Shown here: positions 1 through 8,235 of the stretch, in pieces
Layout of the letters: each line of letters begins with the position of its first letter
How positions within the stretch are numbered: position 1 is the stretch's first letter
Assembly (NCBI GenBank): GCA_035294245.1
Contig: DATGLG010000036.1
Coordinates: 1 to 53,357 of the forward strand
DNA from: DATGLG01 sp035294245
GTDB taxonomy: Bacteria; Pseudomonadota; Alphaproteobacteria; JACZXZ01
Reading direction: 5' to 3'
DNA: 53,357 nt
Position numbers and translations under genes: made by a program
The notes under the pieces: model-generated
What the model saw: only the letters and a program-made list of their open reading frames with translations
Database searches by the model: none
What the model was told of the DNA's origin: nothing

Positions 1-139
1 CGATCTGATGCGCTTCGGCATCACGCCCCTCTATATCGGCTACACCGATATCTTCGACGCCGTCGGACACCTCGCCGATATCTTGCGGACCCGCGCCTGG
101 GACAGCGCCAAGTTCAGGGCGCGCGACAAGGTCACCTGA
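1..139 (+). CDS. kynU: Kynureninase, C-terminal end (partial)
   Basis: Only the last 45 codons lie in the window (reading frame from base 2, TGA at 137-139). The visible tail contains RFGITPLYIGYTDIFDAV followed by an LADILRTRAW stretch. This matches the C-terminal part of kynureninase, the PLP enzyme that cleaves kynurenine to anthranilate and alanine in tryptophan degradation, where an R-F-G-x-x-P-L-Y segment precedes a D-x-x-D-A-V helix. The PLP lysine and the rest of the fold lie upstream of the window, so the call rests on this short stretch. The gene is convergent with the phosphonate genes that follow, with about 45 bases between stops, and no terminator is evident there. Confidence 0.65.
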   Translation, partial: DLMRFGITPLYIGYTDIFDAVGHLADILRTRAWDSAKFRARDKVT

Positions 140-183
140 CCATGGCGGTCCCCCGCCGCTCGGTTGAAGAGCGCTCGTCCCGA

Positions 184-1644
184 TCAAGCCGGCCAGGGCA
201 GCGAATAGGTCTTCACATTGGTGAAGCTCTTCATGGCCTCGATCACACCCTCCTTGTAGCCGAGGCCGGAATCCTTGATGCCGCCAAAGGGCGACATCTC
301 GATGCGGTAGCCCGGCACCTCCCAGATATTCACGGTGCCCACCTGCAGCTCGTTAATGAAGCGGGTGATGTATTCGAGGCGATTGGTGCAGACTCCCGAG
401 GAGAGGCCGTAGACGGTCGAGTTGGCGACGCGGATGGCGTCGTTGATATCGCGCACGCGAATGATCGGAATCACCGGGCCGAAGGTCTCCTCGCGCACCA
501 GCTCGCAATCGAAGGGCACCTTGTCGACCACGGTCGCGGGGAAGAGGGCGCCTCGCCGATCGTTCCCGTGCAATAGCTCGGCGCCCTTCGCGACCGCATC
601 GAGGACGCGGTTCTGGAAGAGAATGGCCGAGCGCTCGTTGATGACCGTGCCGATATCGGTCTCGGGGTCCATGGGATCGCCGCAGACAAGCTTTTTCGCC
701 TTGGCGACGACGAGCGGCACGAAATCATCGGCGACCGAATCGACGACGAGGATGCGCTTCACTGCCGTGCACCGCTGGCCGGAATTCTTCGTCGCTCCCA
801 GCACCGCGAGATCGGCCGCCTTCTCGAGGTCGGCATCCTCCATCACGATCAGCGGGTCGTTCCCGCCGAGCTCGAGGACGATGCGCTTATAGCCGGCTTT
901 CTCGGCAATATATTTGCCGACGCGCACGCTGCCGGTAAAGGTGATGAGGTCGATCTGCGGGTTGGTGATCATCTCGTCGCCGATCTCGGCGGGGCTGCCC
1001 GTGACGATGGAGAGCATCTCCGGCGGGAGACCCGCTTCGTAGAGAACATCCGCCAAGAGAAGAGCGGTAAGCGGCGTGAGCTCCGTCGGCTTCAACACCA
1101 CGCAATTGTTGGTCGCTATCGCCGGCGCGATCTTGTGCGCTACCATGTTGAGGGGGTGATTGAACGGCGTGATGGCGCTGATTGCGTTCAGCGGCTGGCG
1201 CAGGGTGAAGATTTTGCGCTGCTTGCCATGAGGCGTCAGATCGCAGGAGAAGGTCTGGCCGTCATCCTGGAGGCAGAGCTGCCCGGCCAATGAAAAGACG
1301 TCGTAAGCGCGCCCCACCTCGTAAAGCGAGTCCTTCTTGCAAAGCCCGCTCTCGGCCGTAATCAGATTCGAGATCTCCTCCTTGCGGGCGACCAGACGCT
1401 CCGCGGTCGTCACCAGGATTTTCTGCCGCTCATACCGGCTCAATTTCGGCTTATAGGCGTGGGCGATGCGGAACGCCTCCCGTACCAGCTCGGCGGTTGC
1501 CCGCGGTACCGTGCCCACTGTCGTGCCGTCATAGGGGTTGAGCACCTCGATGGCGTGACCGGCATCGACCTTGCGTCCGGCGATCCGCAGCTTCTCGCGG
1601 CGGATGGCGCGGTCCCGGGTGAGGGCATTCGATCTAGAGAGCAT
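184..1644 (-). CDS. phnY: Phosphonoacetaldehyde dehydrogenase (aldehyde dehydrogenase family)
   Basis: 486-residue NAD(P)-dependent aldehyde dehydrogenase. The general-base glutamate sits in VLELGGNDP (about E258) and the catalytic cysteine in NSGQRCTAVKR (about C292). The N-terminal Rossmann part has the usual ITPFNHPLN stretch (about 158-166), and the C-terminal EETFGPVIPI motif is present. Length fits the family. The gene overlaps the end of the upstream phosphonoacetate hydrolase gene by 11 bases on the same strand, so the two are almost certainly one transcript. That pairing is what makes phosphonoacetaldehyde the likely substrate, oxidised to phosphonoacetate for hydrolysis by the neighbour, as in the PhnY-PhnA route known from Sinorhizobium. 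Without the neighbour only 'aldehyde dehydrogenase' would be safe. No transaminase (phnW) is visible nearby. Confidence 0.85.
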   Translation of the reverse strand: MLSRSNALTRDRAIRREKLRIAGRKVDAGHAIEVLNPYDGTTVGTVPRATAELVREAFRIAHAYKPKLSRYERQKILVTTAERLVARKEEISNLITAESGLCKKDSLYEVGRAYDVFSLAGQLCLQDDGQTFSCDLTPHGKQRKIFTLRQPLNAISAITPFNHPLNMVAHKIAPAIATNNCVVLKPTELTPLTALLLADVLYEAGLPPEMLSIVTGSPAEIGDEMITNPQIDLITFTGSVRVGKYIAEKAGYKRIVLELGGNDPLIVMEDADLEKAADLAVLGATKNSGQRCTAVKRILVVDSVADDFVPLVVAKAKKLVCGDPMDPETDIGTVINERSAILFQNRVLDAVAKGAELLHGNDRRGALFPATVVDKVPFDCELVREETFGPVIPIIRVRDINDAIRVANSTVYGLSSGVCTNRLEYITRFINELQVGTVNIWEVPGYRIEMSPFGGIKDSGLGYKEGVIEAMKSFTNVKTYSLPWPA

Positions 1645-2872
1645 GGTTCAGCACCGCATCGAAGATGTCATAGTTGCGAAGCCTGGTGTCGGCCGCGAGG
1701 TCGGTGGCTCTGTTGAGGATGAACGGGACCTTCTGCTCGGAGAGCCCGCCATGGGAGCGGAGAGGCTCGGTGAGGCCCGAGAGATCGTGCCGCGCCTTGC
1801 TCGTTCCCAACACCTTGTGTGCCGTCGCGATGACGACGATGTCGCCCATGCGGTCCTCGGGCAGCTCGAAGCGCTTGCAGGCCTCGGCGCGGGACAGCGC
1901 CAGCTCGACGCCCGAAAGCCCGCGCAGGCGAGCGAGCAGCGCCGGGACGTCGCATCCGGGCGGTAGGTAGATCGTGGCAAAGGAGCCGAGCGCGCCGTGG
2001 TGGACCACATAGGGGTCGGTGATCGGCAGGATGACCCGTGCCGCGTCCTTGCCGAGCCAAGCATCCGTCACATCCTGCAGATAGATGACGTCCGGGGCTC
2101 CCGCCGCATCATGCTTGTCATTCATGCCATGATCGGCGGTGATCGCGATTGCGGCACCCTCGGCATCGAGCTCCGCAAGATAGCGGTCCATCATCGCATA
2201 GAAATCGATGGCCACCGGCGTCCCGGGGGCATGCTTGTGCTGAATATAGTCGGTCGTCGAGAGATACATGAGGTCCGGCCGGTCCCGGCGCATCAGCTTG
2301 ACGCCGGCCGCAAACACGAACTCGCTCAAGTCCGCGCTGTAGACGCCGGGCAGCGGCAGGCCGACGAGATCGAGGACGTTCTCGATGCCGTTCTCGGCGA
2401 GCGTCGCCTTGTTCGCGAGCTCGGAGGAGAAGCAGATTCCCTTGCCCGGTCCGATCTCAAGCCCATGGCCGAGGAGCCGGCGCAGCTTGTCCTTTGCAGT
2501 GACAATGGCGATCTTGGCACCCTGCCGCTGGAAGGCCTCGAAGATGGTGCGGGCCCGCAGGAACCGCGGGTCGTTCATCATCACCTCGGCCTTGCTCTCC
2601 GGATCGTAGAAGTAATTGCCGCAGATGCCATGCACGCGCGGCGGCGCGCCGGTGACGATGGAAAGATTGTTGGGATTCGTGAAGCTCGGCATCACGCAAT
2701 CGGCGCGCCGGTTCGTGCCCTCCTTGAGAATCCGGCCGAGAAAGGGCGCGCGCCCCGCCTCGACGGCGCGCTCGATATAGCCGGGCTCCGAACCGTCCAC
2801 GCAGACGACGACGACGGGCCGCGCCGGCGATCTATAGGAGCGGCCATTGACGGTGACCTTTGTCATTGCCAT
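1634..2872 (-). CDS. phnA: Phosphonoacetate hydrolase
   Basis: About 412 residues, alkaline phosphatase/nucleotide pyrophosphatase superfamily. It cleaves the C-P bond of phosphonoacetate to acetate and phosphate. Metal and catalytic residues are visible: D26 in VVVCVDGSEP, the nucleophile threonine T65 in MPSFTNPNNLS, D208 and H212 in TTDYIQHKH, D247-H248 in ITADHGMND, and a late histidine in YVVHHGALG. I place the start at the ATG at 2872 (MAMTKV) because a GAAGGAAG ribosome site lies 8-9 bases upstream. A longer in-frame start at 2926 would run through the operator palindrome and looks wrong. The gene is first in a two-gene operon with the phosphonoacetaldehyde dehydrogenase and divergent from a LysR gene that probably controls it. 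Confidence 0.88.
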   Translation of the reverse strand: MAMTKVTVNGRSYRSPARPVVVVCVDGSEPGYIERAVEAGRAPFLGRILKEGTNRRADCVMPSFTNPNNLSIVTGAPPRVHGICGNYFYDPESKAEVMMNDPRFLRARTIFEAFQRQGAKIAIVTAKDKLRRLLGHGLEIGPGKGICFSSELANKATLAENGIENVLDLVGLPLPGVYSADLSEFVFAAGVKLMRRDRPDLMYLSTTDYIQHKHAPGTPVAIDFYAMMDRYLAELDAEGAAIAITADHGMNDKHDAAGAPDVIYLQDVTDAWLGKDAARVILPITDPYVVHHGALGSFATIYLPPGCDVPALLARLRGLSGVELALSRAEACKRFELPEDRMGDIVVIATAHKVLGTSKARHDLSGLTEPLRSHGGLSEQKVPFILNRATDLAADTRLRNYDIFDAVLNHAL

Positions 2873-2897
2873 CGGCGGTGCTTCCTTCGAAGGATCG

Positions 2898-2924
2898 GAT
2901 TTTCCTACCAAATGGCGGAAAATC
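2898..2924. promoter_or_regulatory. Palindromic LysR-type operator between phnA and the LysR gene
   Basis: Perfect inverted repeat GATTTTCC-N11-GGAAAATC in the 95-base divergent intergenic region. It contains the T-N11-A spacing typical of LysR-type regulator sites and sits just upstream of the phnA ribosome site. The AT-rich stretch after it (2925-2967) is the likely promoter region of the regulator gene. The repeat is seen directly; its role as the binding site of the adjacent LysR protein is inferred. Confidence 0.65.
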
Positions 2925-2967
2925 ACGCTAATACATAGTCTCGAAGTCAGTTATCAAAAAAATTTAT

Positions 2968-3843
2968 ATGAATCACAGCCAGCTCCGCGCCTTCCATCTG
3001 GTCGCCCGCGAAGGCAGCTTCACGCGCGCCGCCCGTGCGGCGGGCATCGGGCAGCCTGCGCTGTCGAGCCAGGTGAGGGCCATGGAGCTGACCTATAACG
3101 TCCGGCTCTTCGATCGCCACGGCCGCGGCGCCCAGCTCACCGAGTTCGGCCGCCGGCTCTACGCCCTCACGGATCGCATGTTCGCGCTCGAGAACACGAC
3201 ACGGATGCTCCTCGCCGGGGCGAAGGCGGAATCGGCGATGCATCTCAAGATCAGCGCCGACAACATCTTCCATGTCTTGCCGATCATGAAGGAGCTCAGG
3301 CATCGTCAGCCCGGCGTCCGCTTCTCGTTGCGCATCGGCAATTCCGAGGCGGTGCTGCGGGAAATTGCCGATTATGAAGCGGATGTCGGCGTCACCGCAA
3401 AACGGCCGCAGGCGCCCAGGTTTCATGCGATCTCCTATTTCCGCGATCGCCTGGCCCTGTTCGTGCCGCGCGACCACGAATGGGCACACCGCTCCGCGGT
3501 CTCGCTCGCCGAGCTCGCGGGCCGCGACATGGTGCTGCGCGAGCCTGGCTCGGTGACCCGCGAGGAGTTCGAGCGGGCGCGGCGAGCGGCCAGGATCGAG
3601 CTCGGCAATGTGATGGACGTGCAAAGCCGCGAGGCGGTGCGCGAGGTCGTCGCTGCGGGATTCGGCATTGGCGTGGTGTTCCAGCGCGAATTCACCTCGG
3701 ATCCCCGCCTCGCGCTGCTCTCCCTGCGCGGGCAGGCCTCTGCTCTGCGCGAGTATATCGTGTGCCTTGCCGAGCGCCGGCGCATGCCGGCTGTGCAAGT
3801 CTTCCTCCAGATCGCCGCCGGGCTCGCCGATCGCAAACCCTAA
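2968..3843 (+). CDS. LysR family transcriptional regulator, probably of the phosphonoacetate operon
   Basis: 291 residues. An N-terminal winged helix-turn-helix occupies about residues 3-62, with the family pattern GSFTRAARAAGIGQPALSSQ, followed by a two-lobe periplasmic-binding-like effector domain from about residue 90. It is divergent from phnA with a palindrome between the genes, the classic layout for a LysR activator of the adjacent operon. A phosphonate-type compound as inducer is inference from context. The start codon ATG at 2968 is preceded by a run of A and T (tcaaaaaaatttat) with no Shine-Dalgarno sequence, so the mRNA may be leaderless or have a very short leader. The start is otherwise well fixed because the family N-terminus begins here. 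Confidence 0.87.
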   Translation: MNHSQLRAFHLVAREGSFTRAARAAGIGQPALSSQVRAMELTYNVRLFDRHGRGAQLTEFGRRLYALTDRMFALENTTRMLLAGAKAESAMHLKISADNIFHVLPIMKELRHRQPGVRFSLRIGNSEAVLREIADYEADVGVTAKRPQAPRFHAISYFRDRLALFVPRDHEWAHRSAVSLAELAGRDMVLREPGSVTREEFERARRAARIELGNVMDVQSREAVREVVAAGFGIGVVFQREFTSDPRLALLSLRGQASALREYIVCLAERRRMPAVQVFLQIAAGLADRKP

Positions 3844-4162
3844 CGTGCCGCATCCGCAGACGGCGCCGGCGTCCCGCACCTCCCCGCACCTATATGTTCT
3901 CGTGGGTGCCTCCCGCCTGTGGACATGAATTAAGGGTTCTTACACGCCTCTAACCGTAGTCTCGGCTGGCCTTGCTTTCTGGCAATGGAAGACGGCGGGG
4001 GCGATGGTTAAGCGTCTCTTCGACGCGACCAATGTGACGATCGAGGATCACATGATGGCATCGGATTCTCGCCGCGGGCCTTGAAGGGCCTCCGCTGGGA
4101 CGGGCGTGCCATGAGGTTGGTCGCCGGCGATGGCGAGACGCTTCGGCTGTGAGGAGCCAGTG
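3844..4162. other. Intergenic region, no gene supported
   Basis: About 319 bases between the LysR gene and the receiver-domain gene. I see no tRNA, repeat or convincing hairpin terminator. A 26-codon open frame (4004-4084) exists but has no ribosome site or recognisable product. The promoter of the receiver gene probably lies here, but no clear -35/-10 pair stands out. Confidence 0.5.
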
Positions 4163-4528
4163 ATGGCGCGAATATTGATTACCGACGATCAAGGCTCGGT
4201 TCGCGGCTTCGTCAGGGCGATATTGGAGGACGCCGGCCACATCATCACGGAGGCGCGCAACGGTCGCGAGGCGCTGCTGGCGCTGTCCCGCCCCCACGAC
4301 CTCGTCATCACCGACGTCATGATGCCGGACATGGATGGGTTGGAGCTGCTGCGGCACATCAAGGCGAGCGCGCGGAACCTGCCTGTTCTGGTCATCACGG
4401 GCGGTTGGGCCAATAAGGGCGTCGACCTGCTTTCGGTGGTGAAAAGCCTTGGCGCCGATCGGGCTCTGAGCAAGGCGAGGCTCCGCACCGAACTGCTGCC
4501 TGCCGTGTCGAGCCTGCTGCCGCCGTGA
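4163..4528 (+). CDS. Single-domain response regulator (receiver domain)
   Basis: About 121 residues consisting only of a CheY-like receiver domain. Acidic pocket residues lie in LITDDQ (D8, D9), the phosphoacceptor is D51 in ITDVMMPDMDG, the switch threonine T79 is in VLVITGG, and the conserved lysine is K104 in ALSKARL. There is no output domain, so it should act by protein-protein contact or as a phosphorelay intermediate. The start at 4163 is chosen because a GAGGAG ribosome site precedes it by 5-6 bases; an upstream GTG/ATG would add an unrelated N-terminus. No histidine kinase is nearby, making it an orphan. It is convergent with the following flavoprotein gene, 3 bases apart. Confidence 0.85.
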   Translation: MARILITDDQGSVRGFVRAILEDAGHIITEARNGREALLALSRPHDLVITDVMMPDMDGLELLRHIKASARNLPVLVITGGWANKGVDLLSVVKSLGADRALSKARLRTELLPAVSSLLPP

Positions 4529-4531
4529 TCG

Positions 4532-6028
4532 TCAGGAGCGAGCGCCGGCGGCCCGCCGCCCGGCATTCATTCCCGCGATCCGGCCGAAGACCGCGCCGGA
4601 CATCAGCCCCGTGCCGCCGGGATAATTAAAGTAGAAAAGGCCGCCCACCATCTCGCCTGCGGCATAGAGGCCGGGCATGGGAACGCCCTCGGTGTCCATG
4701 ACCTGCGCGTCGGTATTCACGCGTACGCCGCCGAAGGTGAAGGTGATGCCGCAGGTGACCGCATAGGCCTCGAAAGGCGGCTCCTCGATGGTGTTGGCCC
4801 AGTTCGATTTGGGAATGACGAGGCCCGCCGTGCCGCGGCCGTCCTTGACATTGGGGTTGAAGGGAATTTCGCGGCGGACAGCCCCGTTGTAGGCGCGGAT
4901 CGTCGCAAGCGCCTTCGTGGCGTCCACATCGTCCAGCTTTCGGACGAGCTCCTCGATGGTCTGGGCCTGCACTTTCGTGACCTGGCGGATGCGGTACTCG
5001 TCGCGCAGCAGGTGCAGCACCTTGCGATCGAAGATCTGCCAGGCGAACTGCCCGGGCTGGGCAAGGATCACGCGCCCGTATTTCGCGTAGGTGTAATTGC
5101 GGAAATCCGCCCCTTCGTCGACGAAGCGCTCGCCCAGGGCGTTGATCATGATGCCGAAGGGATAGCTGTGCTTCTGGAAATTGTCGCCCACCGCAAGGTC
5201 GCCGAAGGCCGGCGCATTGCGATCCCAGCCGACCGCGTGGCAGCCCGACCAATTGCCCCAGGGCATGGCGCCCGCCTCGATCGCCATACGGATACCATCG
5301 CCCATATTGAAGCGGGTGCCGCGCACCTTGGCGAGATCCCAGCCGGGGCCGAGATAGCGGGTGCGCCATTCGGTATTGGATTCAAAGCCGCCGGCGGCGA
5401 GCACCATGGCCTTGCAGCTGAGTGCCTCCGTTCGTCCGCCATGGCGGACGCGCACGCCCTTGATACCCTCGTCGTCCACAAGCAAGCCGATCGCCCGTGC
5501 GTTGTAGGCGATTGCGATGCCGTTTCGGCGCGCCGCCTCGGTGAGCGCCGCGACCAAGCCGGGCCCGCCGCCCCAGGCCTCGATCGTGAGGCCGCCCCAG
5601 AATTTGAACCGGCCGTCCACCTTGAAGGCCTGGCGTCCCCAGATGGGAGCGAAGCGGATGCCCTTTCCCCGCAGCCACAACAGCGTCGGCCGGCTCCGCT
5701 TGACGAGAAGCTCGCAGAGGTCGGGGTCGGTGCGATATTCCGTCACGCGCGCCATGTCGTCGAAGAAATTCGCCTCGGTGTATTGGCCGAAATCGGTGAC
5801 GCGGATTTCCTCCTCGGTGAGATCGGGCATGAGCTCGCGCAGATCCTCGATCCCGTTATAGACGCAGCGGATGGCCCCTGCGGTGAAGCGGCTGTTGCCA
5901 CCCGCCTCGCTTTCCGGCGCGCGCTCGAGGACGAGGACGGAGACACCCTGCTCTGCCGCCGCCAGCGCCGCGCAAAAGGCCGCATTGCCGGCCCCGACCA
6001 CCACCACGTCAATGCTCTTCGGCAGCAT
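4532..6028 (-). CDS. FAD-dependent dehydrogenase, tricarballylate dehydrogenase (TcuA)-like
   Basis: 498 residues, fumarate reductase/succinate dehydrogenase flavoprotein-type FAD protein. The N-terminal dinucleotide motif DVVVVGAGNAAFCAALAA lies at about residues 7-24 and the C-terminal FAD segment GLYAAGEMVGGLFYFNYPGG at about 450-470. The GAGNAAFCAA and GGNSRFTAG patterns are those of the TcuA subgroup, which oxidises tricarballylate to cis-aconitate in Salmonella. No TcuB-type electron-transfer partner or TcuC transporter is adjacent, so the real substrate may differ. An AGAGGG ribosome site precedes the ATG. The IclR regulator gene lies immediately upstream on the same strand (about 80 bases apart) and may control it. 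Confidence 0.75.
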   Translation of the reverse strand: MLPKSIDVVVVGAGNAAFCAALAAAEQGVSVLVLERAPESEAGGNSRFTAGAIRCVYNGIEDLRELMPDLTEEEIRVTDFGQYTEANFFDDMARVTEYRTDPDLCELLVKRSRPTLLWLRGKGIRFAPIWGRQAFKVDGRFKFWGGLTIEAWGGGPGLVAALTEAARRNGIAIAYNARAIGLLVDDEGIKGVRVRHGGRTEALSCKAMVLAAGGFESNTEWRTRYLGPGWDLAKVRGTRFNMGDGIRMAIEAGAMPWGNWSGCHAVGWDRNAPAFGDLAVGDNFQKHSYPFGIMINALGERFVDEGADFRNYTYAKYGRVILAQPGQFAWQIFDRKVLHLLRDEYRIRQVTKVQAQTIEELVRKLDDVDATKALATIRAYNGAVRREIPFNPNVKDGRGTAGLVIPKSNWANTIEEPPFEAYAVTCGITFTFGGVRVNTDAQVMDTEGVPMPGLYAAGEMVGGLFYFNYPGGTGLMSGAVFGRIAGMNAGRRAAGARS

Positions 6029-6109
6029 CTCGGATCCCTCTGGTGCCCACTTCCAAATCTTCCATAGCCCGTCTTCCCGTGGACCGCACGCGGGAAGATC
6101 GAGCCGGCC

Positions 6110-6835
6110 TCAGCCGCGCGCCAAGACCTTTTCGATCTCGGTCACCTCTCGGCGCAGCAGCGTGAGCAGCTCCTCGAGACGCGCAGGGGTCAAGCGCGCG
6201 GTGGTCATGTCGATGGTGAAGGTCGCGACGACATCCCGGCCATGGGGACGGATCGGCATGGCAACGGCGGAGATGCCGTCGATCAGCCAATTGCGCGTCA
6301 CCGCGTAACCCTGCTTGCGCACGCCGGGAAGGAAGACCCGTATGCGCTCCTTCGTCAATCCGAACTGCTCGTAACGCGCGGCGTTCATGGCGAGGATGGC
6401 TTCGATCTCCTCCTGCGGCAGGAAGGCGAGGATGGAGAGGCTCGAGCAGCCGACACCGAGGGGAATGGCACCGCCGATCTGCCGCGCCAGCGGCTCGATC
6501 ACATAGGTGCCGTCCTGACGGTCGATGCAGACAGTATCGGCGCCGCTGCGCGCCATCAACAGGATGGTCTCTCCCGTCGCCGCCGAGAGCCGCAGCAGCG
6601 CCGGCCGGCAGATGCGGCGGAAGGCCGTGCCGTCGGCCGCCTGCATCCCGAGAGAGAACAGTGCGATGCCGAGCCGGTGCCGCCGCGTCGCCGCCTCGCG
6701 CTCCACCAGGCCGTGACGCTCGAGCGCACGCAGGATGCGATGGGTCGTGGAGACATTGAGCCCGATGGCATCCGCGATCGCGGTGAGGCGCTCGCCGCCG
6801 TCACCGACGGCCGCGAGATGGCGGAGCACGGCCAC
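6110..6835 (-). CDS. IclR family transcriptional regulator
   Basis: About 241 residues from the GTG at 6835. It has an N-terminal helix-turn-helix (LTAIADAIGLNVSTTHRILR) and a C-terminal IclR effector domain (GVGCSSLSILAFLP and the DGISAVAMPIRP stretch). Upstream of the GTG the frame stays open to a TAA near 6974 and encodes LLDRAVAVLRHL, the usual first helix of the family, so the true protein is probably longer. No ATG, GTG or TTG exists in that extension. A CTG at 6934 preceded by AGGAATAGG is the only candidate I see. The gene is divergent from the ABC importer operon and upstream of the TcuA-like gene; it could control either or both. Confidence 0.85.
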   Translation of the reverse strand: MAVLRHLAAVGDGGERLTAIADAIGLNVSTTHRILRALERHGLVEREAATRRHRLGIALFSLGMQAADGTAFRRICRPALLRLSAATGETILLMARSGADTVCIDRQDGTYVIEPLARQIGGAIPLGVGCSSLSILAFLPQEEIEAILAMNAARYEQFGLTKERIRVFLPGVRKQGYAVTRNWLIDGISAVAMPIRPHGRDVVATFTIDMTTARLTPARLEELLTLLRREVTEIEKVLARG

Positions 6836-6955
6836 GGCGCGGTCGAGGAGCTGCGCGCCCCGCGGCGCGGCTCTCGCCGGCGTCGGGCGTGCGCTGCGCC
6901 GCGGAGGGCGAGAGCGGGTTCGCGACTGCGACAGCGGCCTATTCCTATCGTTAAA

Positions 6956-7001
6956 TTTTATATTGTGAAAAGCTTAGCTGGAAAATTCTGTATTGTAAAA
7001 A
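6956..7001. promoter_or_regulatory. Direct repeat with 30-base period in the divergent IclR/ABC promoter region
   Basis: Two copies of a TATTGTnAAAA-containing 16-mer, TTTTATATTGTGAAAA (6956-6971) and TTCTGTATTGTAAAAA (6986-7001), are spaced exactly 30 bases apart, about three helical turns, in an AT-rich island between the IclR gene and the binding-protein gene. IclR-family proteins commonly bind as tetramers to paired half-sites on one face of the helix, so this is a plausible operator for the neighbour. The first copy lies inside the possible N-terminal extension of the IclR frame. The repeats are seen; the binding role is inferred. Confidence 0.55.
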
Positions 7002-7099
7002 CCTGTCCGCGCGCTTTTACTTTAGGAAACGCGGCGACGCGCAAATGTCGCGCGATCCGCGGAAAAACTCGGGCGGCAGCAGAAGGGAGGGACCGCGAG

Positions 7100-8170
7100 A
7101 TGACGCAGACCGATCGTAAGGCATTGGGGCGCCGTGCATTTCTTGCGACTGGAACGGCGCTGTTGGCGGCCCCCTACGTCTGGAGTCGCCGCGCCGCGGC
7201 GGCACAGCAGCTTCTGGTCCGTACGCCGGGTGGCGCTTTCGACGACGTCAAGCGCAAGACCGTCTATGAGCCGTTCCGCCAGGCAACCGGCATCGAGATC
7301 GTGCCGGTGGCGGCCACCGTCGCGAAGCTCCTCGCCATGGTCAAGGCCGGGCAGGTCGAGGTCGACGTCATCGATACGGGAAACGACGCCCTGCTCCAAC
7401 TCGAGGAGGCGGGGGCCCTGCAGCCTCTCGATTATCGCAGCTTCAAATACACCAACCCCGAGGACATCGACGCCGCGGTGCGCCTGCCCTATCAGGTGGG
7501 CTCGTTCGTCTACGCCTTCGTGCTTGGGTTCAACACCACGGCCTACCCGGTGGGGAAGGAGCCGAAATCCTGGGTCGAGTTCTGGGACATCAAGGCCTTT
7601 CCCGGCCCGCGCACCTTGGCCGATATGGCCTCGGGCGCGCCGAATCTGGAATTCGCGCTGATCGCCGACGGCGTCCCCATGGACAAGCTCTATCCCTTGG
7701 ACATCGATCGCGCCTTCAAATCCATGTCCCGGGTGAAGCCGGCGATCCACAAGTTTTGGGACACGGGCGCGCTCTCGGCGCAGATGATGGCGGACAAGGA
7801 GGCGGTTTTGGGCGCCATCTGGAGCACGCGGTTGCAAGTCGCGGCCGACGGCGGCGCTCCGCTCGCGGCGCAATGGAACCAGAACCAGATCCTGGTCCAG
7901 GCCTATGGCCTCGCGAAGGGCGCGCGGAACAAGGAGGCCGGCGAGAAATTCATCGATTACAGCTTGAGCCCGGAGGTCCAGGCCCGCTGGCTCGGCGCCT
8001 ACAAGGCCATCCCGACCAACCAGAAGGCCTATCCGTCCACGGCTCGGCAGCTGATCGACCCGGCCACCAATCTCCCCTGGACCAAATCCAAGGGCTTCAT
8101 GACTGACATCAAGTGGTGGGCGCAAAATCGCGCCAAGGTGAATCAGGCCTGGTCGAACTGGATTCTGTAG
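7100..8170 (+). CDS. Tat-exported ABC transporter substrate-binding protein (PotD/polyamine type)
   Basis: About 356 residues. The N-terminus carries a twin-arginine signal: GRRAFLATGTALLAAP with arginines at 11-12, a hydrophobic core and a probable cleavage after AAA near residue 35. The mature part is a family-1/PotD-like extracellular solute-binding protein (LLVRTPGGAFDDVKRK, VDVIDTGND, AIPTNQKA near the end). The ATG at 7100 is chosen over longer in-frame starts because it begins the signal peptide and has GGGAGG about 9 bases upstream. It is the first gene of the importer operon. The ligand cannot be read from sequence; PotD-type proteins bind polyamines, opines or other small organic cations and acids. 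Confidence 0.87.
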   Translation: MTQTDRKALGRRAFLATGTALLAAPYVWSRRAAAAQQLLVRTPGGAFDDVKRKTVYEPFRQATGIEIVPVAATVAKLLAMVKAGQVEVDVIDTGNDALLQLEEAGALQPLDYRSFKYTNPEDIDAAVRLPYQVGSFVYAFVLGFNTTAYPVGKEPKSWVEFWDIKAFPGPRTLADMASGAPNLEFALIADGVPMDKLYPLDIDRAFKSMSRVKPAIHKFWDTGALSAQMMADKEAVLGAIWSTRLQVAADGGAPLAAQWNQNQILVQAYGLAKGARNKEAGEKFIDYSLSPEVQARWLGAYKAIPTNQKAYPSTARQLIDPATNLPWTKSKGFMTDIKWWAQNRAKVNQAWSNWIL

Positions 8171-8235
8171 CCGCCGGAGTAGTGTCGGGCTATAGGCGTC
8201 CCAATCATTCAAGGCAGGCAAGGAGGTCGTATCCC

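Noticed and set aside
4004..4084. 26-codon open frame before the receiver-domain gene
   Set aside because: No ribosome site and no recognisable product; too short to support.
6242..7099. N-terminal extension of the binding-protein frame by nearly 290 codons
   Set aside because: The true start at 7100 begins a twin-arginine signal peptide with a ribosome site; the extension is antisense to the IclR gene.
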